From JAAFHS01 sp031396505 (GTDB lineage: Bacteria > Pseudomonadota > Alphaproteobacteria > Rhodobacterales > Rhodobacteraceae): 9,402 nt of DNA. Shown one piece after another: positions 1 through 7,127 of this stretch. The stretch covers positions 1 through 9,402 of the forward strand of contig JANNKX010000171.1 of assembly GCA_031396505.1 (NCBI GenBank), read 5' to 3'. Each line of letters begins with the position of its first letter. Position 1 is the first letter of the stretch. A program made the position numbers and the translations under genes. The notes under the pieces are model-generated. The model saw only the letters and a list, made by a program, of their open reading frames with translations, was not told the DNA's origin and searched no databases.

Positions 1-38
1 GCCAGATCAATTTCCCTAAATTCACTTAATATGTATTT

Positions 39-608
39 TTAAAGCTGTGATTGAGAAAATAGAGTAAAAAACCTTTCTCTTTCAGGTTTTTGATTAACAG
101 AGTGAAATTTACCAACATTTCCAGCACTTTGATAGTAAAAACCAGAAAGAAGCAATCCAAGCTTTGCAAAAACTACCTCGTCATTTCTGAACAAAGCTCC
201 CGAATTCATACTTTGGAGTTTCAACAAGATATCACGAGATGGAATTTCGAAAACCTTATCACCATATAATTCCAGATTATAGCAATCGTTCTTTATGGTA
301 ATAGAGGAAAGCAAGTGATTTTCGTATTCCAACCTTAAATAACAAAATTTAACCCTCGTTTCGTCAATAAGACCAGCAGTACTCGCATCAAATTCACGTG
401 AAGCTTGCTCCGCGCCTTGAAGTACATCCTCTGAAAAAAATCCAGCAAACTCTCCAAGGTTTGAAAGAAAGTCATCGGCAGAATTGCCATACTCTTTAAC
501 AAACGGTTCTGCTCCGTAAATGTCGTTGAACTGACTTACATCACTTTGGGTCATGCCAAAAAGAAGTTGACCTAATCCTCGGTTGGGCTTTACTGTCCAA
601 TTTTCCAT
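39..608 (-). CDS. Putative immunity protein for the adjacent orphan toxin
   Basis: A 189-residue protein with no signal peptide or membrane segment, so probably cytoplasmic. I do not recognise a named family. The N-terminus (W4, then KPNRGLG at 7-13 and LLFGMTQSDV at 15-24) has the 'P..G.G...FGM...EV' opening that I associate with small immunity-like proteins found beside polymorphic toxins. The gene begins 8 nt after the toxin stop codon, the usual toxin-then-immunity layout, so protection against that toxin is the inferred role. It is visibly more AT-rich than vgrG, the adaptor and the PAAR gene, which fits horizontally acquired toxin/immunity pairs. ATG at 608-606 is the only sensible start; the Shine-Dalgarno is poor (an A-rich AGAAAAAG stretch), so translation may be coupled to the toxin gene. 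Confident it is a gene, moderate on function. Confidence 0.7.
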   Translation of the reverse strand: MENWTVKPNRGLGQLLFGMTQSDVSQFNDIYGAEPFVKEYGNSADDFLSNLGEFAGFFSEDVLQGAEQASREFDASTAGLIDETRVKFCYLRLEYENHLLSSITIKNDCYNLELYGDKVFEIPSRDILLKLQSMNSGALFRNDEVVFAKLGLLLSGFYYQSAGNVGKFHSVNQKPERERFFTLFSQSQL

Positions 609-616
609 ATCTTTTT

Positions 617-1489
617 CTAGTCCAACTCACCACTAGCTGCGAGACAAGCAGCATACGCAAGCATCATTCCGATTGCTACATCATATCTCTTGGGATCACC
701 CTGTCTCGTTGCTATGGCCTTTACATCAGCGATATCTCGAGCGAGTGCCTGCATAAAGCCTACGCGTCCGCCCCGTATAAGTGACCCCTGCGACGCGATG
801 TATGCTCGACTGCCTGTATTTCGTCCGTTGCTGGCGGTCTGTGCATGGTCAGCAGGTTCTATTTGAATTGCGGGGCCGCGACTGTCCGGCAATCGATTGA
901 TACTGTTTGGGGGCATGTGATTGCTGTAAAGACCGTCGCCAACTGGTCCGCTTGCGTCGCCATTTGTCTGGGTTCCATGAGGTCCGCCGACGTATTTGAC
1001 GCCACGTGCACGTGCAACAATCATCGCTGCCAGCGCCTTACTGTAACAACTACCCGTTACCCGCGCTGTGCGCTCGGCAGAAGCCTCGGCGGCTTCCTTT
1101 ATAGTACGTTCAGTGGCTGCTTCAGTACCCTCGCGGACGATCCTTTCGCCGTCCTCCTTGGCAATGTTGGCAGGATTTCCCACCGCGCCGGCGACACCTT
1201 GAAGAACAGAAATCGTCCCTTCGGACGCGCCCAAAGCGGTTCCTGCACCCGCGACCGCCTTATCCAGATATGTGTCAGTAATGTTGCCGGTCCAAACCGT
1301 CTGAAGGCCAGCCCAGAAATCATCTGCGCCCTTCACCGCGAGAGCGCCGCCGCCGATTGCTGTCGGAACGCCGACAATCGCTCCGGCCCCTGTTGCGCTT
1401 GCCCCAACTCCTGCAGCCACGGCAAGACCGCCACCTACAACGTGCAGCGCGCCAACGCACGGCTGCATGATTTTACACCCAGGCATCAT
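617..1489 (-). CDS. Orphan polymorphic-toxin cassette without a PAAR head
   Basis: 290 residues. Residues 12-68 are Gly/Ala-rich and hydrophobic, and align with residues 199-262 of the upstream PAAR effector (shared GVP..(I/V)GG..L.V.G.D and GLQT..TG). Similarity continues through an acidic/Ala-rich linker to a common TARVT motif (residues 141-145 here, 337-341 there), after which the two diverge. The C-terminal part, about 165-290, is a separate toxin-like domain with N190-H191-M-P, RGPAIQIEPADH (204-215), T218-A-S, SRAY (227-230) and a helical end (DIADV, then RYDVAIGMMLAY). I recall similar 'HHMP...GPAI.M...DH..T.S' tails on Rhs/PAAR toxins, possibly HNH-like nucleases, but cannot name the family. 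An in-frame TAA (1496-1498) just upstream and no good Shine-Dalgarno fit a displaced tip rather than a full effector. It could be a silent recombination donor or a small cargo effector. The putative immunity gene follows 8 nt later. Confidence 0.75.
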   Translation of the reverse strand: MMPGCKIMQPCVGALHVVGGGLAVAAGVGASATGAGAIVGVPTAIGGGALAVKGADDFWAGLQTVWTGNITDTYLDKAVAGAGTALGASEGTISVLQGVAGAVGNPANIAKEDGERIVREGTEAATERTIKEAAEASAERTARVTGSCYSKALAAMIVARARGVKYVGGPHGTQTNGDASGPVGDGLYSNHMPPNSINRLPDSRGPAIQIEPADHAQTASNGRNTGSRAYIASQGSLIRGGRVGFMQALARDIADVKAIATRQGDPKRYDVAIGMMLAYAACLAASGELD

Positions 1490-1527
1490 GGTGGGTTATC
1501 AGGCGTCTGACGGCAACCCTGACGGGT

Positions 1528-1980
1528 TCAGTTCATCGTCGGCTTGGACAGATCAACACGTGCCCTGAGGTAGTCAAGTTGTCCCGGATCTTCGGCAAAG
1601 ATGGCCTCGCCGTCCAGCATATAAGCGCGCAACAGCATTTTTGTTGCCGCATCGTGGGAACCGCTGATGGCGTATATCTTGCCCAGTTGCAAAAGGACGT
1701 AGGGGTTCAGGTGCCCGTCAGGACAGCGGTATGCGGTCTCAAAGGCATCTTGTGCCTGTGCCATATCAGGCGCATCCAACCAAGCCGTGCCGATGGATGC
1801 ATAAAGCCACAACGCGGCCGACCAATCCGTTTTGGGTTCGGGAACAAGGGCAAGGGCGGCCTGCCATTTTGCGATAGCGCCCCTCCAATCACCATCGTCT
1901 TCAAGCAGGATGTTCCCTTCCTGCGAAAGAATTTCAATCTGTAGATAGATGGCGTCGTCAAGCGCATCCCGTGTGGTCAT
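1528..1980 (-). CDS. TPR-like putative immunity protein
   Basis: 150 residues, all helical in character, no signal peptide. It carries D31-W-R-G-A-I..W-Q-A-A-L (31-43), LVPEPKTDW (45-53), LWLYASIGTAWLDA (57-70), a CPDGHLNPYVLLQLG stretch (86-100) and a final LLRAYMLDGEAIF segment (116-128). This pattern belongs to a TPR-containing family I know as a frequent neighbour of Rhs, CDI and T6SS toxins, generally regarded as immunity proteins. Its ATG overlaps the stop of the preceding gene by 4 nt (ATGA at 1980-1977), so the two are translationally coupled. It lies between the GH-E effector and the orphan toxin. Which toxin it neutralises cannot be read from the sequence; the GH-E domain is the likelier target because the orphan toxin has its own downstream partner. 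An adaptor role is a less likely alternative. Confidence 0.75.
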   Translation of the reverse strand: MTTRDALDDAIYLQIEILSQEGNILLEDDGDWRGAIAKWQAALALVPEPKTDWSAALWLYASIGTAWLDAPDMAQAQDAFETAYRCPDGHLNPYVLLQLGKIYAISGSHDAATKMLLRAYMLDGEAIFAEDPGQLDYLRARVDLSKPTMN

Positions 1981-2414
1981 GACTTTTCAGCCAGTTCAAG
2001 ATAGGATCGGTAGTTGCCCATGAACCATTGAGGACCGTGGTTAGCCAGAACGTGACGGAAAAGAACAACTGCTTCTTCTTGTCGATTGCACTGGAATAAA
2101 GCGTGCCCAACGATCAGGTTGGTGTACTCTGATTGTCTGCCAGTGTCGAAATGGGTCGCGTAAAACCGCCCGATTCTTACATCAAGTTGATCACAGAGTC
2201 CAAAAGATGATGAAATTTCGACGGCGTTTCTGCTGATCGTTTGAGGATAATAATCCCACTCTGTTTTTGGGTCCGGCAGTAGGTCCCATGCTTGCTCAGA
2301 GAGGTCAGACCACTGTGCTGCATCGCCTGCACGGCGCGCGTCACCTAATTGATACGCAAGCGCATCAAGTTGGGCGGAAATCTCTTTCGGCAATGGTGGT
2401 TTGTTATTCTGCAT
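1977..2414 (-). CDS. TPR-like putative immunity protein following the GH-E effector
   Basis: 145 residues. I chose ATG at 2414-2412 because GGAGA lies 8 nt upstream and the start falls 16 nt after the PAAR effector stop; the open frame extends further upstream, but only inside the effector gene. The protein is predicted cytoplasmic and helical, with LLPDPKTEWDYYPQ at 45-58 and a C-terminal EEAVVLFRHVL (113-123) and FMGNYRSYLELAE (131-143). The 'LLP.PK.EWDYYPQ' signature resembles a TPR-like immunity family seen next to nuclease toxins. The LLPDPKTEW motif sits at the same residues (45-53) as LVPEPKTDW in the next gene, suggesting distant paralogy. Being first after the effector, it is the best candidate immunity protein for the GH-E nuclease. 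Confidence 0.75.
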   Translation of the reverse strand: MQNNKPPLPKEISAQLDALAYQLGDARRAGDAAQWSDLSEQAWDLLPDPKTEWDYYPQTISRNAVEISSSFGLCDQLDVRIGRFYATHFDTGRQSEYTNLIVGHALFQCNRQEEAVVLFRHVLANHGPQWFMGNYRSYLELAEKS

Positions 2415-2422
2415 ATCGATGT

Positions 2423-2427
2423 TCTCC
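2423..2427 (-). promoter_or_regulatory. Ribosome binding site deciding the start of the first immunity gene
   Basis: On the minus strand GGAGA is followed by 8 nt and then ATG at 2414. It lies between the effector stop (2433-2431) and this ATG. It supports the 145-residue start over a longer open frame that would begin at 2690 inside the effector gene. Confidence 0.7.
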
Positions 2428-2430
2428 AAC

Positions 2431-3819
2431 TTAGGGCACGGGATCAAGATACCTTGATCGCGAGGCTCCTCCATGGGATGAGTTAAGGGGGCCATACTCA
2501 AATCTATAGTTGTTTGAGTCCAACATCCAGTCTCTGACTGTCTGAGATCTGGCACCTGTGTAACGACCTGTGCTGTTCCACCAGTCGACAGCATCAACAG
2601 GATCATGGCCCATGTGTACATCGGAACGGTTGACCGGACGCCAAACCCCATCTTCAGCTTTGAAGATATCCTCTCCAAGTTCCGGATCATACTTTAAGGT
2701 TCCTTCCTGTCGCATCCTTTCGCGCACCTCGCGTCCGGTCCGCGTATACTTGTCGGGTGTTCCCCCAAGATAGCGCAGTCGCAGGCTTTGCAGCCGTGTC
2801 ACCCTTGCGGTCTGCGCAGCGGTTGCTTCTGCAACCTCGTCCACCTGCCGGGCTGTGGCCTCGAGCGCCTCACGCCCTGTAGCGCGGGTTCCGGCGGCAA
2901 CACCGCCACCGATGCTTAGCGCGCCGCTGGCCAGATCACCCGTGTTCATTACCGTCTCAACAGTTTGCGGACTTGCCCCCATGCCGGCAGCGACCGCACC
3001 TGCCGCTTTTGACGCAAGGTTGTGCTGAAACTCACCTGTCAACGCTGTCTGCAAGCCGGTATAGGCGTTGTCCCACCCGTTGACCCATAACAGCGAGCCA
3101 CCAACCATCGCAGGAACTCCGGGGGCTGCACCGACACCTGTCGCCGTTGCTGCCCCACCGCCCGTTACCAAGACAGCGCCGCCCACTGCCTCCAACACGC
3201 CGCCAACGGCCTGCACAGCACCAACGCCGCGTGTCAGCACCGCCCCATGGTTGCGGTCAAATTCAGCAATCGACGCTGCCGTATTCGATGCGGCCTCTTT
3301 CGCGCCGTTCCAAAGGCCACCCCAAAACCCCGGTTCTTCCGCAGGCGGCGCCGGGCCATTCACAACGGTGCTGCCTTCCAGCCGGGCCACGCCAAGGTTG
3401 TTGCGGTTGTTCATCCAGACGGCATCACCGTCACGGATGACATGCGACCCCTCGGCGCGCACTGTTGTGGAATGGTCAAGCGGCTGAACCGGGCCCATGA
3501 TGGTGCCGGAAACCACGCCAAGTGCCACGCCCTGTTCGGCACCAAATGTCAGCATTTCCTTTGATCGCAACACCATGACATTTTGCCCGGTCGCGCGCAC
3601 CGAACGCGGAAACTGCAGTGGGTGGGTCGGGCGAGCCCAGGTATCGTAAGGAATCGGCGGCACGGCTGACCCACGTGGTGTTAAGGCCACATCAGGGGTG
3701 GTCGAGGTATAGATCGGCCGCGATCCGTCGCGGATCATCTCTCGGGGGGTGGTTGTCCAGACAGCCGCGGGCGGCTTGCCCAAAATGACTGATGGTTGTG
3801 GCAACTCATCCTGTGGCAT
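2431..3819 (-). CDS. T6SS PAAR-like (DUF4150) effector with C-terminal GH-E nuclease domain
   Basis: 462 residues in three parts. (1) DUF4150/PAAR-like domain, about 40-147: TTPDVALTPRG.A.PP.PY (40-58), GVALGVVSGTIMGP (97-110), VRAEGSHVIRDGD (120-132), MNNRNNLG (136-143); such domains sharpen the VgrG spike. (2) Gly/Ala-rich hydrophobic pre-toxin region, about 195-262, then an Ala/Glu-rich linker ending in TARVT (337-341). (3) Toxin domain, about 350-462, with H402-M-G404-H405, WWN (413-415), DSNNYRFE (434-441) and N446-S-S-H449. This MGH...NNY..E...N.SH pattern matches the GH-E group of HNH/Endonuclease VII-type polymorphic toxins, so DNA cleavage in rival cells is the likely action. ATG at 3819 is chosen because its A is shared with the adaptor's TGA stop; upstream codons lie inside the adaptor gene. 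Two putative immunity genes follow directly. Confidence 0.85.
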   Translation of the reverse strand: MPQDELPQPSVILGKPPAAVWTTTPREMIRDGSRPIYTSTTPDVALTPRGSAVPPIPYDTWARPTHPLQFPRSVRATGQNVMVLRSKEMLTFGAEQGVALGVVSGTIMGPVQPLDHSTTVRAEGSHVIRDGDAVWMNNRNNLGVARLEGSTVVNGPAPPAEEPGFWGGLWNGAKEAASNTAASIAEFDRNHGAVLTRGVGAVQAVGGVLEAVGGAVLVTGGGAATATGVGAAPGVPAMVGGSLLWVNGWDNAYTGLQTALTGEFQHNLASKAAGAVAAGMGASPQTVETVMNTGDLASGALSIGGGVAAGTRATGREALEATARQVDEVAEATAAQTARVTRLQSLRLRYLGGTPDKYTRTGREVRERMRQEGTLKYDPELGEDIFKAEDGVWRPVNRSDVHMGHDPVDAVDWWNSTGRYTGARSQTVRDWMLDSNNYRFEYGPLNSSHGGASRSRYLDPVP

Positions 3820-4874
3820 CAGGCAACCGCCCCGGTCTGGTCCGATGTTATAAATTGCAGTGGGCCAATATCCATTGTTGTTATCCCGTCGCGCCACGGA
3901 AAAGACGTGCGCCAGGTCAGACGCACTTGTGGCACAGCGCCGAGCAACTCCAGATGGACACCGTCCAAAGCCAAAGGTGCTTTGATTGCAAGGCCATCGT
4001 CATGGGTTGCAACCGCACCAAACGCAATTCCGGGCAAGTAAAATGAAACATCAGGCCGCCCCGGAAACATGTTCGCCGCCCGGATCAGTTCGTCGCCGTT
4101 CAGAAAAGGCGAAAACCGTAGCTGCGGATGCGATACATTGTAAAACTGCGGGTCAAAATCTGGTGGCAGAAATGGATGCTGGGTCTTGATCCATGTTTCA
4201 TCGTATGTGCCGACATGTTGTTCACGATACCGCCAAACCGGCGCGATGGGCGCAAAGCCCTGCGGCCTGTAAATCTTGAACGGATTGCTGATCGGATCGT
4301 CCGAAAGTTCGATCTGCGGGGCGGCAACCGGCCGGTCCGTTGGCGTGTCTGATGTCAGAACGCCAGGACCGATGGGGTTCCAGATATCCACCTCACCCTG
4401 CTTGGGATGCCCCTCTGGCAACACTAACGGCCCACCATAAGCCGCGCGGTAATCCAACATCACCGAGCTGGTCGGTTCAGGTTCGGACAGCTGCCAGCCT
4501 TGCCAGCGACTATGCCGCCATTCCCGTGGGCCGTGCACGCGCAGGACCATTGTCTTTTGCGCAACCATCAGCCCAACCAACCAGCTTGTGCTTGGCTGAT
4601 CTGATGGCGAAATAGCACGGGCGAGTGCTGTCACATCAGTCGCCGGGCGGTAGGGTGCAAAATCTGCTGTGCGGATTAGCGCGGGTGGCGCCTCGTCATC
4701 GGGGCTATACTCATCGGAAAGCTGAATCGGGCGTTGTTCCGGTGCGTCGCGGAGAATTCCTTGATCATCCACGTTGAACAGGGCCGAAGTCGTCACAACC
4801 CCCAGCAGTTCTTTGCGGCTGTTGTATTTCTGAAAACAGAACGCCGGGTAGGCTATGTGCGACCGGAGTTTCAT
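3819..4874 (-). CDS. DUF2169 family T6SS effector adaptor/chaperone
   Basis: 351 residues matching DUF2169 over most of its length: ADFAPYRPATDV (70-81), KTMVLRVHGPREW (107-119), AAYGG (144-148), NPIGPG (166-171), GFAPIAPVWRYR (206-217), GTYDETW (222-228), LPPDFDPQFYN (236-246) and LNGDE (258-262). DUF2169 proteins are cytoplasmic chaperones encoded between vgrG and PAAR-like effector genes; the Agrobacterium homologue Atu3641 helps load the DUF4150 effector Tde2 onto VgrG2. Here it sits exactly between vgrG (3 nt gap) and the DUF4150 effector (1 nt overlap, TGATG), so it should load that effector. No signal peptide. No clear Shine-Dalgarno precedes the ATG, consistent with coupling to vgrG. 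Whether it also handles the orphan cassette, which lacks the PAAR-like head, is unknown. Confidence 0.9.
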   Translation of the reverse strand: MKLRSHIAYPAFCFQKYNSRKELLGVVTTSALFNVDDQGILRDAPEQRPIQLSDEYSPDDEAPPALIRTADFAPYRPATDVTALARAISPSDQPSTSWLVGLMVAQKTMVLRVHGPREWRHSRWQGWQLSEPEPTSSVMLDYRAAYGGPLVLPEGHPKQGEVDIWNPIGPGVLTSDTPTDRPVAAPQIELSDDPISNPFKIYRPQGFAPIAPVWRYREQHVGTYDETWIKTQHPFLPPDFDPQFYNVSHPQLRFSPFLNGDELIRAANMFPGRPDVSFYLPGIAFGAVATHDDGLAIKAPLALDGVHLELLGAVPQVRLTWRTSFPWRDGITTMDIGPLQFITSDQTGAVA

Positions 4875-4877
4875 CGG

Positions 4878-7127
4878 CTAGTTCAGATCAACAACAGAAC
4901 CGTTGATCTGAACAGGTCCGCTCATTGTGATGTTAAGATTGTCACCAAGAAGTCGGATTGTCCCATCGGCCTTCATGACCAGCAAGGATTTTCCCACTTT
5001 GATGGTAAGTTCCTCACCCACCTCGACGAGGCGCTTTTTGCCAACTTTGACAATCGACTCTTCCCCAACATCCAGAATTGATTTCTTGCCCACAAAATTT
5101 GTCTGAATCATTCCGACCATGGTGTTTTTGAACAGGCCAACCTGTTCCGTGCTGACCAACCCCACCGTTTCAGACTTAGCCTTCTCGACAATAGAATTCA
5201 TGACGCCGGTGATGGGCATGATCGTGCTGAGCAGATTTCCAAGCACCGACGCGGCACCCGTTTGCGCCAGACCTGCAATCTGACGATGCTTACCAGCCGC
5301 AGTAAAAGACGCGTTGCCGCCAAGGGAAGCTGCCTCTGCCGCAACGCTTGATGCTGCCAGACCACCAATAAAACTGCTCACCGCCGGGTTGCCAACCTCT
5401 GATGCGCCCGCAGCCATTTTTGAGGCCGCCCCGCCAAGTAACCCACCCAGTGCACTGAACAAGGCACCGTTGGACGCGCTTCCTACCGATTGATTGAAGG
5501 ACCCCCCGTATTTGATTTGGTAGTTGTTCCCAACTTCGATGGACTTGTTGTTCCCAATGCTTTCCACATCATCATTATCCACGCGCTTGGCATGGTTGTT
5601 CAGGACTTTCAGCGTCATGTCCTTTTGTGCATGCAGGCTGATGTTCTCGGCACCCGTCGCATCCTCAAAGGTCAGTTCGTTAAATCCGCTGGACATGTGG
5701 CTGTTGCTACGGAATGCCGATTTCGTTTTATGGTCCGGCAGCGGATACGGCACGTTATTCTTGCCGTTATACACGCAGCCCGTGACCAGCGGTTTGTCGG
5801 GATCGCCCTCGAGGAATTCGACCAGCACTTCCATGCCGATGCGCGGGATGAACATGCCGCCCCAGCCGTTGCCTGCCCAGATCTGTGCCACGCGGCAGCG
5901 CATCGAATGGGCGACCTTCAGGTCCCAGTGGAAGCGCACAAGGATGCGGCCGTATTCATCGCAGTCGATCTCGCCATCTCCCACCACTACAGCCGTTTGC
6001 GGGCCGTAAATGCGCGCCAACGGCGTGGTCATGGCGGGTTGGAACGGGGTGGATTGCGGGTGGAAGGTGTAGCTGCCCTTGTAGCTGTCATCCTCGGCGG
6101 CACCGGCCTCAGCACTGCTGGCATAGGCCTCGGCCACGTAAGTATGCGTGGCGTTCCGCAGCACATATTGCTTGCCGTTCAGCCCGGGATCGGGGTGGTT
6201 CGTCAGCTCCACCAGCATGCCCGGCGACAGGCTGGCCGTATCGCCCTTGGCCACAAACAGCCCATCCGCCGCGCGGTCCTGTTCGGCCCGCAGCCGCGCG
6301 ACCCCGCGCCCCGTGCGTTGCGCCAGATAATGGCCGGGATAATCATAGCTTTCAATCTCGCCCTCGGCATGGACAGCTCCGCCCGACTGGTCCACCGGCA
6401 TCGCCGCCGTGGGGGTTTTGAAATTGTAATCGGTCAACCGCACGCGCCCGGTGTTCACCCGCCGTGCCGCCGACCAGACCGAGAAATGCTCCTCCTCCAC
6501 CCGGTGTTGGCGCGACACCTGCTGGAAAATGCGTGCACTACCGGGGGCCGCGCGAAAGCTTTCCATCGCGTCCGTCAGCACCATCACATGGCCGGCAAGC
6601 GCATGTTCAAAATGGTAGCTGATGCCGTGGCGTTCCATCATCCGGCAGACAAAGGCCAGATCGCTTTCGCCGTACTGCACCGTATATTCAATGGGTTGAT
6701 AGCTGTGCTGCAGGCGCGCCTCATGCACATGGGCATAATCGCCCAGCACCTCGGCCACGATCTGCGGTGCGGTTCTGGCATGAAAAATCCGCTGGTTGCG
6801 GCGCAGACCGGCCAGCCAGAACCACGGCCGCAACACCAGTTGCGCCAGCCAGCCATCGGCGCGCTGTTCCACCAGTTCCGCCTCGGCGATGATGCCATCA
6901 TAAAACCGCGCACCATGCTGCAGCGTGGTGATTTCCACCGTGCCGTGCAGGCCCAGCAGGGCATCCAGATCAACGATGCCCGAGGGCGACAGCACATCCA
7001 CGCGAAAGACGCCCAGCGTGTTGATGCCCTCATCACCGTCAAAGCGCACCAGGGCCAGCGCATCGGGGCCCAAAGGTGAGTAGAATTTTCCAAGACGAGT
7101 CCGCTGCGAAACACTGCCATCTGGCAT
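4878..7127 (-). CDS. vgrG: Type VI secretion system tip protein VgrG
   Basis: 749 residues. Residues about 8-360 form the gp27-like base (RLGKFYSPLG, FRVDVLSP, QYGESDLAFVCRMMERHGISYHFEH at 151-175). Residues about 370-460 are the gp5 OB-fold domain (DEYGRILVRFHWD at 390-402, RVAQIWAGNGWGGMFIPRIGMEVLVEFLEGDPDKP at 412-446, VYN 452-454). The FNELTFED segment (482-489) leads into a beta-helical needle with 'V(G/E)' repeats (679-715) and a standard C-terminus (ADGTIRLLGDNLNI, then INGSVVDLN). It trimerises as the puncturing spike that carries the effector. Start chosen at ATG 7127-7125, with GGAGA 6 nt upstream and the MPDGSVSQRTRLG opening typical of the family; 51 upstream codons do not look like VgrG. 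Unusual: an Ala/Gly-rich hydrophobic insertion at about 546-640 inside the needle, and no C-terminal effector domain. Confidence 0.95.
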   Translation of the reverse strand: MPDGSVSQRTRLGKFYSPLGPDALALVRFDGDEGINTLGVFRVDVLSPSGIVDLDALLGLHGTVEITTLQHGARFYDGIIAEAELVEQRADGWLAQLVLRPWFWLAGLRRNQRIFHARTAPQIVAEVLGDYAHVHEARLQHSYQPIEYTVQYGESDLAFVCRMMERHGISYHFEHALAGHVMVLTDAMESFRAAPGSARIFQQVSRQHRVEEEHFSVWSAARRVNTGRVRLTDYNFKTPTAAMPVDQSGGAVHAEGEIESYDYPGHYLAQRTGRGVARLRAEQDRAADGLFVAKGDTASLSPGMLVELTNHPDPGLNGKQYVLRNATHTYVAEAYASSAEAGAAEDDSYKGSYTFHPQSTPFQPAMTTPLARIYGPQTAVVVGDGEIDCDEYGRILVRFHWDLKVAHSMRCRVAQIWAGNGWGGMFIPRIGMEVLVEFLEGDPDKPLVTGCVYNGKNNVPYPLPDHKTKSAFRSNSHMSSGFNELTFEDATGAENISLHAQKDMTLKVLNNHAKRVDNDDVESIGNNKSIEVGNNYQIKYGGSFNQSVGSASNGALFSALGGLLGGAASKMAAGASEVGNPAVSSFIGGLAASSVAAEAASLGGNASFTAAGKHRQIAGLAQTGAASVLGNLLSTIMPITGVMNSIVEKAKSETVGLVSTEQVGLFKNTMVGMIQTNFVGKKSILDVGEESIVKVGKKRLVEVGEELTIKVGKSLLVMKADGTIRLLGDNLNITMSGPVQINGSVVDLN

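Noticed and set aside
1..38. Possible start of a further minus-strand gene (GTG at 25-23)
   Set aside because: Only 25 nt to the window edge and no ribosome binding site; cannot be supported.
845..1510. A 221-codon plus-strand frame opposite the orphan toxin
   Set aside because: Cys/Arg-rich nonsense composition without a domain, antisense to a gene with clear homology to the PAAR effector.
2415..2690. 92-residue N-terminal extension of the first immunity protein
   Set aside because: It lies wholly inside the GH-E toxin coding region; the start at 2414 has a Shine-Dalgarno and fits the family length.
3068..3487. Pro/Ala-rich plus-strand frames opposite the PAAR effector
   Set aside because: Shadow of the Gly/Ala-rich pre-toxin region on the other strand.
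3820..3897. 26-residue N-terminal extension of the PAAR effector
   Set aside because: It overlaps the adaptor gene; ATG at 3819 overlapping the adaptor stop is the natural coupled start.
5490..7079. A 529-codon open frame on the plus strand opposite vgrG
   Set aside because: It lies antisense to a clearly conserved VgrG; its His/Arg/Ala-rich text has no domain, and such shadows are expected in GC-rich genes.
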